Source: Rhizohabitans arisaemae (GTDB lineage Bacteria > Actinomycetota > Actinomycetes > Streptosporangiales > Streptosporangiaceae). From it: 64,000 nucleotides of DNA. Shown one piece after another: positions 1-7,356 of the stretch. The stretch spans positions 1-64,000 of the forward strand of contig NZ_BLRH01000024.1 of assembly GCF_025996515.1 (NCBI RefSeq), written 5' to 3'. Both the position numbers and the translations under genes were made by a program. Positions within the stretch are counted from its first letter, which is position 1. Each line of letters opens with the position of its first letter. The notes below the pieces were generated by a model that saw only the letters and a program-made list of their open reading frames with translations, made no database searches and was not told the DNA's origin.

Positions 1-39
1 CACTGGGGACGGTGTGGGAGAGTAGGACGCCGCCGGACA
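1..39 (+). rRNA. rrf: 5S ribosomal RNA, 3' end (partial)
   Basis: The first 39 bases match, from memory, the conserved 3' end of actinobacterial 5S rRNA: CACTGGGGACGGTGTGGGAG followed by AGTAGGACGCCGCCGGACA. The gene is cut by the window edge, so a 16S-23S-5S operon should lie to the left. A strong terminator follows within 15 bases. Confidence 0.9.
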
Positions 40-52
40 ATTTTTGTGGGAG

Positions 53-80
53 GGGTCAGCCGTGTAGGCTGGCCCTTTTC
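53..80 (+). terminator. Rho-independent terminator of the rRNA operon
   Basis: A 9-bp stem GGGTCAGCC / GGCTGGCCC (one G-T pair) closes a 5-base loop GTGTA and is followed directly by TTTTCT. It lies 13 bases after the 5S end. Confidence 0.85.
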
Positions 81-356
81 TGCTTTTGTGGGGGTCATCT
101 GGGTGGGGTGGCTTTTTCTGTTTTGTGGGGGGGGTGGCCTGTGGGGGTGGCCCCCTTTTTTTGTTTCACGGGGGGTTTCTGGCTGGGGTGGTATGTGGCT
201 GGGTCTTCTGGCGGGGTCCGCGTTTTCGTGGTCTTGGTTTGGCTGGTTGTTGTTCGGGTGTCGTATGTCCGGGGTCGCCTGGCGAGGCGGCCTCTTCCTT
301 CTTGGCGGTACCTCGCGTCGCACCGGACTGTCAGGGCCACGTGGCAGGCTCACGCC
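81..356. other. G+T-rich non-coding tract after the rRNA operon
   Basis: No gene is supported here. Up to about 290 the top strand is almost only G and T, with repeated G-runs of four to eight and T-runs, unlike anything else in the window. A second hairpin-like element (GGGGG at 143-147, TGG loop, CCCCC at 151-155, seven T at 156-162) could be a backup terminator. After about 290 composition returns to normal ahead of the next gene. Open frames that run through this tract begin inside the 5S rRNA and are spurious. Confidence 0.6.
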
Positions 357-884
357 ATGCCTGTTCACGTTGTGAGCCGCCGCCGTACCACCCTCCATCG
401 GGACTTCCCTGATGCACTGATCCTTGATGTGACGTCCCGCGCCGCCGAGCCCTGGGTTCGCCTCAGCCCGTTCTATCCGCATGGCGGTATCCCGGTGCCG
501 GGCCATCCCGATCGAACCTCGCAGTCCGTCGAGGGCGTCTGGCAGGCGCTGAAGGTGTTCACCACCGAACCGGAGGACTTCACCAAGCTGGACATCACCA
601 CGATGAAGGGGATCAAGCGAACGGTCCGGCGACTCGGCCCGCCTCTTGGCCACCGGCTCGACGGCCGGCTGCTCGGCTACGGGGAGGCCAGGCGTGTGCT
701 CTACCTCCCGACCTATCGCTGGATGCTCGACCACAGAACCCCCGAGCTCGTCGACGAACTCCGCGAACTCGACGGTCGTCGAACCGTGGTCCTCCTCGAC
801 TACACCACCAACGGGGACGTGGCGGACCTCTCAACGCCGCTGTCGCATGCGGCGCTCATCGCACAACGCATTCGAGAGCCTTGA
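357..884 (+). CDS. Uncharacterised 175-aa protein
   Basis: I do not recognise a named family. The ATG at 357 is chosen because the open frame upstream runs back through the G+T tract and the 5S rRNA, whereas coding-like composition starts here. The protein is soluble, with no signal peptide or membrane segment. It has a motif-rich middle (WxAL, F-T-x-E-P-E-D-F, K-G-x-K-R-T-V) and a C-terminal alpha/beta-looking part ending in a hydrophobic VVLLDYTTN strand. It is monocistronic: rRNA lies upstream and a double terminator lies downstream, facing convergent menA. Codon use is normal for the window, so it is probably expressed. No function is proposed. Confidence 0.7.
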   Translation: MPVHVVSRRRTTLHRDFPDALILDVTSRAAEPWVRLSPFYPHGGIPVPGHPDRTSQSVEGVWQALKVFTTEPEDFTKLDITTMKGIKRTVRRLGPPLGHRLDGRLLGYGEARRVLYLPTYRWMLDHRTPELVDELRELDGRRTVVLLDYTTNGDVADLSTPLSHAALIAQRIREP

Positions 885-938
885 CGGGTTCGCGCACATC
901 GGCGGAGACCCGACCTCACGCTCATGGCTCGGGCATCC

Positions 939-1011
939 CCCCGGGCCGAGCCGAGCCCGGCCCGGGGAGGCAGGCCCGCAGGCCGTACGGAACGGGTCTG
1001 CGGGAGGCCTG
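939..1011. terminator. Tandem hairpins between convergent genes
   Basis: The first hairpin is CCCCGGGCC (939-947) pairing with GGCCCGGGG (959-967). The second runs from CAGGCC at 971 to GGCCTG at 1006-1011 with a small bulge. They fill the gap between the rightward 175-aa gene and leftward menA, so they probably end both transcripts. Confidence 0.6.
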
Positions 1012-1020
1012 AGCGTCCGA

Positions 1021-1956
1021 TCAGACGGTGAACGCGAGTCCGACGGAGAAGAAGACGCCGAAGGCGAGCTGGAGGCGGCCGGTCTGCTGGAGGACGCCGA
1101 TGAGGATGGGTCCCGTCGCGCCGCGGAGGACCCGGGTGGTCGGTTTGATGGCGAGGAAGGCGACGAGCAGGGTGGGCGCGACGAAGGGGCGGAACGGGCT
1201 GAGGGAGAGGGCGAGGATGAAGGGAAGGATGGTGCAGCCGGCGTAGAGCAGGCGTGTTTTGCCGTCGCCGAGGACCACGGCGAGGGTGCGTTTGCCGGCG
1301 GGCCCGTCGGTGGCGAGGTCGCGGAGGTTGTTGACGACCAGGAGCGCGCAGGCGAGCAGTCCGACGGGGATCGCGGCGACCACGGCGAGAAGGGGGAGCG
1401 ACAGCATCTGGACGTAGACCGTGCCGCACACCGCGATCAGCCCGAAGAACACGAAGACCGAGATTTCGCCCAGGGCGCGGTAGCCGTAGGGGCGGCGGCC
1501 TCCGGTGTAGAACCAGGCGGCGGCGATGGAGGCGGCACCGACGAGGAGCATCCACCAGGTTCCGGTGGCCAGGATGAGGGCGAGCCCGGTGACGGCGGCG
1601 AGGCCGAACGCGGTGACGGCGGCTCGGAACACCTGCCTGGGGGAGGCGATTCCGGATCCGACGAGCCTGATGGGGCCGACGCGGACGGTGTCGGTGCCGC
1701 GGATGCCGTCGCTGTAGTCGTTGGCGTAGTTGACCCCGATCTGCAGGAGCAGGGAGACGAGGAGGGCGAGCAGGGCCCGCCACCAGCTTGCCGCGTCGTG
1801 GGAGGCCGCGACGCCGGTTCCGACGAGTACGGGGATCACGGCGGCGGGCAGGGTCCGGGGCCGGGCTCCGGCGATCCACTGCCTGAGTTTGGGTGGTTTT
1901 CTGGCCATCGTGTATTTGGGGGTGCCGGGTGAGATGGGACCTCGGGGGGAGGTCAT
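1021..1956 (-). CDS. menA: 1,4-dihydroxy-2-naphthoate polyprenyltransferase
   Basis: This UbiA-type integral membrane prenyltransferase attaches the polyprenyl tail to 1,4-dihydroxy-2-naphthoate, giving demethylmenaquinone. The first aspartate-rich motif is N77-YAND-YSD (residues 77-83) and the second is NNLRDLATD in the C-terminal half; about eight or nine hydrophobic helices surround them. The start ATG at 1956 overlaps the stop of the upstream GNAT gene as ATGA and has GGAGG four bases upstream, giving 311 aa. A later ATG at 1908 (295 aa, nearer the usual length) lacks a ribosome site. It is probably co-translated with the GNAT gene. Confidence 0.93.
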   Translation of the reverse strand: MTSPRGPISPGTPKYTMARKPPKLRQWIAGARPRTLPAAVIPVLVGTGVAASHDAASWWRALLALLVSLLLQIGVNYANDYSDGIRGTDTVRVGPIRLVGSGIASPRQVFRAAVTAFGLAAVTGLALILATGTWWMLLVGAASIAAAWFYTGGRRPYGYRALGEISVFVFFGLIAVCGTVYVQMLSLPLLAVVAAIPVGLLACALLVVNNLRDLATDGPAGKRTLAVVLGDGKTRLLYAGCTILPFILALSLSPFRPFVAPTLLVAFLAIKPTTRVLRGATGPILIGVLQQTGRLQLAFGVFFSVGLAFTV

Positions 1957-2501
1957 GCGTCCTCCACGGTGATGTCGGTGGCGAGGCGGACCATGTGGAC
2001 GGGGGCGCCCAGGTCGATGTCGCGCCGAGCTTCGTCTGGGGCCCATCCGGCCGACTCCAGGAACCCGAGCATCGCCTTGTGCTCGGCGAAGACCCAGACG
2101 ACGGCGGTGGTGAATCCGTCTTCGCGGAGGTGGTCGACGGTGGCGTTGAGGAGTCGGCTGCCGTGTCCCGCACCGGTGTGGTCGGGGCTGACGAGCAGGG
2201 TGAGGAGTTCCGCCACGGTCGTGGGGTCGAGGTCGGGGTCTTCGGCCGGCCCGTGGGAGGCGAGCCCGACGACGCGGTCGGCTTGGAGGGCGACGAGCAG
2301 ACGGTGGCGGGGGGTGGGTGGTGCGGCGACGGCCGCATCCCACTGGTTGCGCCAGATCTCTTCAGCTTCCGGGCTCGTCATCTGATCGAGTACCGCTGTG
2401 GGGATGAAATCTCGGAAACCGCTCTTCCAGGCGTGAAGCTGGATGTCGGTCACCGCTGCCACATCGTCTCGACGCGCGACGCGTACGCCCACGTCTGCCA
2501 T
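1953..2501 (-). CDS. GNAT-family N-acetyltransferase
   Basis: The protein has the GNAT fold signature: an N-terminal R-x-D-D-V-A-A-V-x-x-I segment, then the LLTLLVSPDHTGAGHGSRLL strand and acetyl-CoA loop (Q/R-x-x-G-x-G/A type, here T-G-A-G-H-G). A C-terminal region follows with a GWAPDE motif typical of the family. The substrate cannot be told. The ATG at 2501 (182 aa) follows AAGGGG; an alternative TTG at 2519 has GGAG close by. It leads the menA pair with a 4-base overlap, but nothing shows a role in menaquinone synthesis. Confidence 0.85.
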   Translation of the reverse strand: MADVGVRVARRDDVAAVTDIQLHAWKSGFRDFIPTAVLDQMTSPEAEEIWRNQWDAAVAAPPTPRHRLLVALQADRVVGLASHGPAEDPDLDPTTVAELLTLLVSPDHTGAGHGSRLLNATVDHLREDGFTTAVVWVFAEHKAMLGFLESAGWAPDEARRDIDLGAPVHMVRLATDITVEDA

Positions 2502-2609
2502 GAAATTAACCCCTTTCAACCGCTCCTACGCTATCGGGCGGTTCATCGTGCCTGTCCGCAGGCTGTGTTCGGGTGGTGGCGTTCCCAGAGAGGGCTTCAC
2601 CATGCGGAC

Positions 2610-3143
2610 TCAGCCGGGTGACCCTGCGCCTGACTGCCGGCGAGCTCGATAAGCACGGGTTTTCGTACGGTTTCCGCAGACCCGCATCGAGCACCACGAT
2701 CGTGATCGGTTCTTGGAGGAGTCGACGAAGGCGTAGAGGCAGCCCGATTCCCCGCAGACCTTCAGTCTGGGCCAGCTGCCGTCGCATCGGGCCTCCACGA
2801 CCGCGACGGCGAGCCGTGCCAGCCCTTGCCGTGCCCCGCTCTGGAGGGGTTCGAGGGTGGGGATCGGCCCAAGGCCGACCCGCAGGGGCAGTACGGCGAG
2901 GAGCGCACCCAGTTCGGCGTCGTGTCCGGGGGACACCGCGCCGTCCGCGCGGAGCGCGTTGCGGAGTCCCTCGCGCAAGGTGATCGCGTCCGCCAGGTCG
3001 TCCTCGTCCGTCCGGTCGCCCTCCCGGATCAGGTCCCGTTCCCGGAGCCAGAGGGTGAACTCGGCGGGGGACGCGAGCTCGTCGATGTCACCTTCCACGT
3101 CGTAGGTGTTGATGAAGTCGCGCAGAAGCTCGGCCGGGCCCAT
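2610..3143 (-). CDS. ABATE/CGNR zinc-finger domain protein
   Basis: This 177-aa probable transcriptional regulator combines an N-terminal ABATE-type ligand-sensing region (motif LRDFINTYDVEGDIDEL) with a C-terminal CGNR zinc finger. The zinc ligands are visible as C130, C135, C151 and C156, the last within VCGNRTKTRAYR. Proteins of this build are thought to bind DNA through the CGNR part. It is divergent from the R2-like diiron gene at 3290 across a 146-bp gap and may control it; that link is inference from position. The start ATG at 3143 is preferred because it begins the conserved domain. Confidence 0.85.
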   Translation of the reverse strand: MGPAELLRDFINTYDVEGDIDELASPAEFTLWLRERDLIREGDRTDEDDLADAITLREGLRNALRADGAVSPGHDAELGALLAVLPLRVGLGPIPTLEPLQSGARQGLARLAVAVVEARCDGSWPRLKVCGESGCLYAFVDSSKNRSRSWCSMRVCGNRTKTRAYRARRQSGAGSPG

Positions 3144-3289
3144 GACACCACTGTAGGTGAGCGGGGCGTCGCACGGACCACAGAAACCGCCATACGGCAT
3201 TCGACGGTGTTCAGGCCGAGTCCGCGGGCCTGTTTGCCGCTCCGAGGGTCGGGGAGCATGCTTTGTCTCAGGGAGTGACAGGAGGTCTC

Positions 3290-4309
3290 ATGGACGTGAC
3301 GATCCCGGAGGGTGGGTTCTGGCCGGCTCCCGAGATACCCCGGCCGAACATCTATCCCATGGAGTGGCGGGTCGAGACGGCCAAGCTCGCGGAGATCTAC
3401 GAGAAGTCGAAGCGGATGGTCTGGAACCCCGCGGATCTGCCGTGGGATTCGCTGCGCGCCGAGGATTTCACCGTGGAGCAGCGTCTGGGGATCATGTACT
3501 GGTTCTCGGTGCTGGCCAACTTCGACGCGTCCGGACCGGCCGTCTTCGCCCGGGCCACGATTCAGGCCTTTGAGAAGCATGAGGAGGACCCCGTCCGCAA
3601 GTGCTTCTTCTCCATCACCCGCGACGAGATGAATCACGAGGAGTGCTGTCAGCGGACCATCGCCCGGCTCTGGCCCGGCGGTCCCCTGAACTGGGAACCG
3701 GCCACCGACCTGGAACGGGCCGCGCACAACAACATCGGCTGGCTCTACCACAACGGGGGGCGCTACTGGCTCGCCTACAACCGGGCGGTCGGCAAGTACA
3801 CGCTGCCCGTGCTGTTCACCTCGTTCATGATGGGGGAGCTGGCCGCCTCGACGCTGTTCCGCGGTATGGCCTCGGGGACCACCCATCCGGTCTTCTCGGA
3901 GATGTTCCACCGGATCGGCCGGGACGAATCCCGGCACCTGCAGATCTGCATGACCATCCTGGACGTCGAATGGCCCGGCCTGACCGATGAGACCCGGGAG
4001 CTGATCACCCGCCAGCTGCGGGCCGGTTTCGTCTTCCTCTCGATGATTCTCTGGGAGCCGCCCGAGGGTTTCTGGGAGATCCCTCCCTACTTCCTGCCCA
4101 ACCATCGAATCCTGATGAACCACGCCAAGCAGGGTGGTCTCGGCATCCTCTCCTACGAGGAGCAGGCGGAGAACTGGCGGGTCGCCATGGCCAGGGTCCG
4201 CGCGATCGTGGAGCGCTGGGGCATCGCCTTCCCGGCCATCCCGGAGCTGGACATCGACGGTGTCGAGGTGGGTGACATCGATCCGGAGGACATCATCCCG
4301 GTCTTCTAG
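3290..4309 (+). CDS. Ferritin-like diiron protein, R2-like oxidase
   Basis: The 339-aa protein has the four-helix diiron layout of ribonucleotide reductase R2-like proteins: E113-x-x-H116 in RDEMNHEE, a mid-chain E183 in MMGELAAST, and E213-x-x-H216 in GRDESRHLQ. It is not close to a standard NrdB, since no C-terminal R1-binding tail or nrdA neighbour is present, so an oxygenase or oxidase role is more likely than deoxynucleotide synthesis. The substrate is unknown. The start ATG at 3290 sits four bases after AGGAGG. It is a single gene, divergent from the CGNR regulator and followed by an 18-bp hairpin. Confidence 0.75.
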   Translation: MDVTIPEGGFWPAPEIPRPNIYPMEWRVETAKLAEIYEKSKRMVWNPADLPWDSLRAEDFTVEQRLGIMYWFSVLANFDASGPAVFARATIQAFEKHEEDPVRKCFFSITRDEMNHEECCQRTIARLWPGGPLNWEPATDLERAAHNNIGWLYHNGGRYWLAYNRAVGKYTLPVLFTSFMMGELAASTLFRGMASGTTHPVFSEMFHRIGRDESRHLQICMTILDVEWPGLTDETRELITRQLRAGFVFLSMILWEPPEGFWEIPPYFLPNHRILMNHAKQGGLGILSYEEQAENWRVAMARVRAIVERWGIAFPAIPELDIDGVEVGDIDPEDIIPVF

Positions 4310-4416
4310 ACGTGCCGGACTTCGCCCGTATAACGCGATATGACCGACCAGGGCAGTCGGAATAATTTTCTTTAAATTTGGTGTAACGCCCTGAAGCGGG
4401 ATGTCGATCTCTGGGT

Positions 4417-4462
4417 AGAGGCCGCCGCTGTGTGTACCCCCGAGCACATAGTGGCGGCCTCT
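4417..4462 (+). terminator. 18-bp hairpin between the diiron gene and dapA
   Basis: Arms 4417-4434 and 4445-4462 pair over 18 bp with two G-T wobbles around a 10-base loop (TACCCCCGAG). No T-run follows. A weaker CCGAC/GTCGG hairpin with a T-rich tail lies just upstream at 4344-4372. Together they probably end the diiron transcript; attenuation ahead of dapA is a less likely alternative. Confidence 0.55.
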
Positions 4463-4545
4463 GCTATCGGGACGGGAGAGGCGGTGGGACCGCCGTCGGC
4501 GCGTCACCTCGGGGTGGCGGGGTCGAACCGGCTTGCGTGCCCCGG

Positions 4546-4551
4546 TACCGT
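4546..4551 (+). promoter_or_regulatory. dapA -10 element, leaderless type
   Basis: TACCGT ends exactly six bases before the dapA ATG and there is no Shine-Dalgarno sequence, the usual picture of a leaderless actinobacterial transcript. Confidence 0.5.
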
Positions 4552-4557
4552 TCGGTT

Positions 4558-5478
4558 ATGGCACCCACGGGAACCGACACCGCGCCCTTCGGCCGGATGC
4601 TGACCGCCATGGTCACGCCGTTCACCGCCGACGGCTCGGTTGACTACGCAGGAGCACAGCGCCTCGCCACCTACCTGGTGGACGAGCAGCGACACGACGG
4701 GCTCATCGTGAGCGGCACCACCGGAGAGTCGCCGACGACGAGCGACGAGGAGAAAGACCGGCTGCTGCGGGCCGTGGTCGAGGCCGTCGGAGACCGTGCC
4801 ACCGTGGTGGCGGGGGCCGGCACCTACGATACGCGGCACAGTCTGCACCTGGCCGAGGCCGCCGAGCGGGCGGGCGCGCACGGGCTTCTCCTGGTGACTC
4901 CGTACTACAACAAGCCCCCACAGGAGGGGCTGTACCGGCACTTCACCACTCTCGCCGACTCGACCGGTCTCCCGGTGATGCTCTATGACATTCCCGGACG
5001 TAGCGGAATCCCCATCGAGTGGCCGACGTTGATACGACTGGCGCGGCATCCGCGGATCGTCGCGGTTAAGGACGCCAAGGGCGACCTGTTCGGCGCGTCG
5101 CGGATCATGGCCGACACCGGTCTGGCCTACTACTCCGGTGACGACGCGCTCAACCTGCCCTGGCTCTCCGTCGGTGCGGCGGGCTTCGTGAGCGTCGTCG
5201 GCCATGTGGTGGGTGCGGACCTGGCGGAGATGATCGACGCGTACCGCGCGGGCGAGGTCGAGCGGGCTGTGGCCGTTCACCGCCGGTTGATCCCGGTGGT
5301 TGAAGCGATCATGACCAGGACCCAGGGGGCGATCATGGTCAAGGCCGCGCTCACCCTGATGGGCCTGCCCGCAGGCCCGACGCGGGCGCCGCTGGTCGAC
5401 GCCACCCCGGAACAGATCGAAGAACTACGTTCAGACCTCGCAGCGGGCGGGGTCAAGCTGGAGGAACAGGCAGCGTGA
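4558..5478 (+). CDS. dapA: 4-hydroxy-tetrahydrodipicolinate synthase
   Basis: DapA condenses pyruvate with aspartate-semialdehyde in the lysine/meso-diaminopimelate pathway, supplying lysine and peptidoglycan. The 306-aa protein is a TIM barrel with the class I aldolase features in place: GTTGES at 53-58 (T54, T55), the catalytic Y143 and R148 in LYDIPGRSG, and the Schiff-base K171 in VAVKDAKGD. The start at 4558 is leaderless by appearance; an open frame extending upstream to 4432 lacks family similarity. RNase J follows 61 bases downstream, an arrangement I know from other actinobacteria. dapF of the same pathway is also in this window at 48184. Confidence 0.96.
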   Translation: MAPTGTDTAPFGRMLTAMVTPFTADGSVDYAGAQRLATYLVDEQRHDGLIVSGTTGESPTTSDEEKDRLLRAVVEAVGDRATVVAGAGTYDTRHSLHLAEAAERAGAHGLLLVTPYYNKPPQEGLYRHFTTLADSTGLPVMLYDIPGRSGIPIEWPTLIRLARHPRIVAVKDAKGDLFGASRIMADTGLAYYSGDDALNLPWLSVGAAGFVSVVGHVVGADLAEMIDAYRAGEVERAVAVHRRLIPVVEAIMTRTQGAIMVKAALTLMGLPAGPTRAPLVDATPEQIEELRSDLAAGGVKLEEQAA

Positions 5479-5496
5479 CAGTGCACGACACCTCAA

Positions 5497-5524
5497 CTAC
5501 AGGTAAGAGACCTACAGGTAAGAG
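5497..5524 (+). repeat. Two-copy direct repeat in the dapA-rnj gap
   Basis: CTACAGGTAAGAG occurs at 5497-5509 and again at 5512-5524, a period of 15 bp, between the dapA stop and the RNase J ribosome site. Confidence 0.8.
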
Positions 5525-5539
5525 CCCCGAGGCGGGCGT

Positions 5540-7225
5540 ATGAGCCATCCGCACCCCGAGCTCGGCCCCCCACCCCCGCTTCCCGACGGTGGTCTGCGCA
5601 TCGTCGCGCTCGGTGGTCTCGGGGAGATCGGCCGGAACATGACCGTCTTCGAGTTCGACGGCCGGTTGCTGGTCGTCGACTGCGGGGTGCTCTTCCCGGA
5701 GTCGGATCAGCCGGGTGTTGACCTGATTCTGCCGGACTTCGAGTACATCAGGGGCCGGCTCGACGACATCGAGGCCCTCGTCCTCACCCACGCCCACGAA
5801 GACCACATCGGCGCGGTCCCCTACCTGCTGCGGGAGCGCCGGGACATCCCGATCGTGGGTTCCACCCTCACCCTGGCGCTGATCGAGAGCAAGCTCGCCG
5901 AGCATCGGATTCAGCCGAACAAGTTCGAGGTGGCCGAGGGGGACAGGGTCGCCTTCGGCCCGTTCGACTGCGAGTTCCTCGCGGTCAACCACTCCATCCC
6001 CGACGCCCTCGCCGTGGCCTTCCACACCCCCGCGGGGCTGGTCCTGCACACCGGTGACTTCAAGATGGACCAGCTGCCCATGGACGGTCGGCTGACCGAC
6101 CTGGGGGGCTTCGCCAGACTTGGCGCCGCGGGCATCGATCTCCTCATGTCGGACTCGACCAACTCCGAGGTCCCCGGGTTCGTCACCAGCGAGCGGGAGA
6201 TCGCGCCGGTCATCGACGACGTGTTCCGTACGGCCGACCAGCGGATCATCGTGGCCTGCTTCGCCTCGCACGTCCACCGGGTCCAGCAGGTGTTCGACGC
6301 GGCGCAGGCACACGGCCGCAAGGTGGCGCTGGTGGGTCGTTCGATGATCAGGAACATGGGCGTCGCCCGTGAGCTGGGCTACCTCAAGGTGCCCGGGGGC
6401 CTGATCGTCGACTCCAAGGAGATCGAGCAGCTGCCGCCGGAGAAGGTCGTCCTCATTTCGACCGGGTCGCAGGGGGAGCCCATGTCGGCCCTCTCCCGGA
6501 TGGCCAACCGCGACCACCCGATCCGCATCGCCGCCGGCGACACGATTCTGCTCGCCTCCTCCCTGGTGCCGGGGAACGAGACCGCCGTGAACAAGGTGAT
6601 CAACGGCCTCACCCGGTGGGGCGCGCGGGTCATCCACAAGGGCAACGCCCTGGTCCACGTCTCCGGGCACGCCGCGGCGGGGGAGCTGCTGTATGTGCTC
6701 AACCTGACCCGCCCGTCGAACTTCATCCCGGTGCACGGGGAGTGGCGGCACCTTCGAGCCCACGCGAGGCTGGCGGCCCTGACCGGGGTTCCGGACGACC
6801 ACATCGTGATCGCCGAGGACGGCGTGGTGGTGGACATGGTCGACGGCCGGATCAAGGTGGTGGGCGCCGTGCCGTGCGGCTACGTCTACGTGGACGGAGC
6901 CTCGGTGGGCGACATCACCGACCTCGCGCTCAAGGACAGAAGGCTCCTCGGGGACGAGGGCTTCATCTCCATCGTGATCGTCGTCGATGCGACGACGGGC
7001 AAGATGGCGGCCGGACCGGAGATCCACGCCCGGGGTTCGGGGATCGACTCCGCGGCGTTCGACGAGGTCATGCCGCTGGTGGAGAAGGCACTGGTGGAGG
7101 CGGCCGAGGACGGGGTCGCCGATCTGCAGCAGATGCGCCGGATCGTCCGGCGGACGGTGGGGCGCTGGGTGAACGAGACCTATCGCCGCCGCCCCATGAT
7201 CATTCCGGTGGTCGTGGAGGTCTAG
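5540..7225 (+). CDS. rnj: Ribonuclease J
   Basis: RNase J is a metallo-beta-lactamase/beta-CASP nuclease with 5'-exo and endonuclease activity in mRNA decay and rRNA maturation. The 561-aa chain is the normal length. The zinc motif HAHEDH is at residues 84-89, VNHSIPDA and TGDFKMD follow, the beta-CASP region has SDSTNSEVPGF, and HVSGHAAAGEL and PVHGEWRH carry the C-terminal metal and substrate motifs. GAGG lies eight bases upstream of the ATG. It follows dapA. A second decay nuclease, RNase Y, is encoded at 37331. Confidence 0.96.
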   Translation: MSHPHPELGPPPPLPDGGLRIVALGGLGEIGRNMTVFEFDGRLLVVDCGVLFPESDQPGVDLILPDFEYIRGRLDDIEALVLTHAHEDHIGAVPYLLRERRDIPIVGSTLTLALIESKLAEHRIQPNKFEVAEGDRVAFGPFDCEFLAVNHSIPDALAVAFHTPAGLVLHTGDFKMDQLPMDGRLTDLGGFARLGAAGIDLLMSDSTNSEVPGFVTSEREIAPVIDDVFRTADQRIIVACFASHVHRVQQVFDAAQAHGRKVALVGRSMIRNMGVARELGYLKVPGGLIVDSKEIEQLPPEKVVLISTGSQGEPMSALSRMANRDHPIRIAAGDTILLASSLVPGNETAVNKVINGLTRWGARVIHKGNALVHVSGHAAAGELLYVLNLTRPSNFIPVHGEWRHLRAHARLAALTGVPDDHIVIAEDGVVVDMVDGRIKVVGAVPCGYVYVDGASVGDITDLALKDRRLLGDEGFISIVIVVDATTGKMAAGPEIHARGSGIDSAAFDEVMPLVEKALVEAAEDGVADLQQMRRIVRRTVGRWVNETYRRRPMIIPVVVEV

Positions 7226-7344
7226 GGGTTCTCGACGCAGCCTCGTCAGCCGATTTCGGGTCATGGCGGGACGGGGCTGTCGGCCGGGACGTTTTGGACA
7301 CGCGCGGTGCCCCTGGGGTGCTCGTGAACGGAGTGGCTGCGCAG

Positions 7345-7350
7345 TAGCCT
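7345..7350 (+). promoter_or_regulatory. ftsK -10 element, leaderless type
   Basis: TAGCCT ends six bases before the ftsK ATG at 7357, with no ribosome site between them. Confidence 0.45.
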
Positions 7351-7356
7351 CCTACT

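Noticed and set aside
12..356. Open frame running from the 5S rRNA into the 175-aa gene
   Set aside because: It begins inside rRNA and crosses a G+T tract; coding-like sequence only starts at the ATG at 357.
4515..4535. tRNA T-arm-like GGGGTCGAACCGG
   Set aside because: No acceptor stem or anticodon arm around it; the same holds for a similar string near 63550. No tRNA gene was found.
4432..4557. N-terminal extension of dapA
   Set aside because: It starts inside the 18-bp hairpin and has no similarity to DapA; the core protein begins at 4558.
5453..7264. Minus-strand frame of 603 codons
   Set aside because: Antisense shadow of RNase J, which has all its catalytic motifs.
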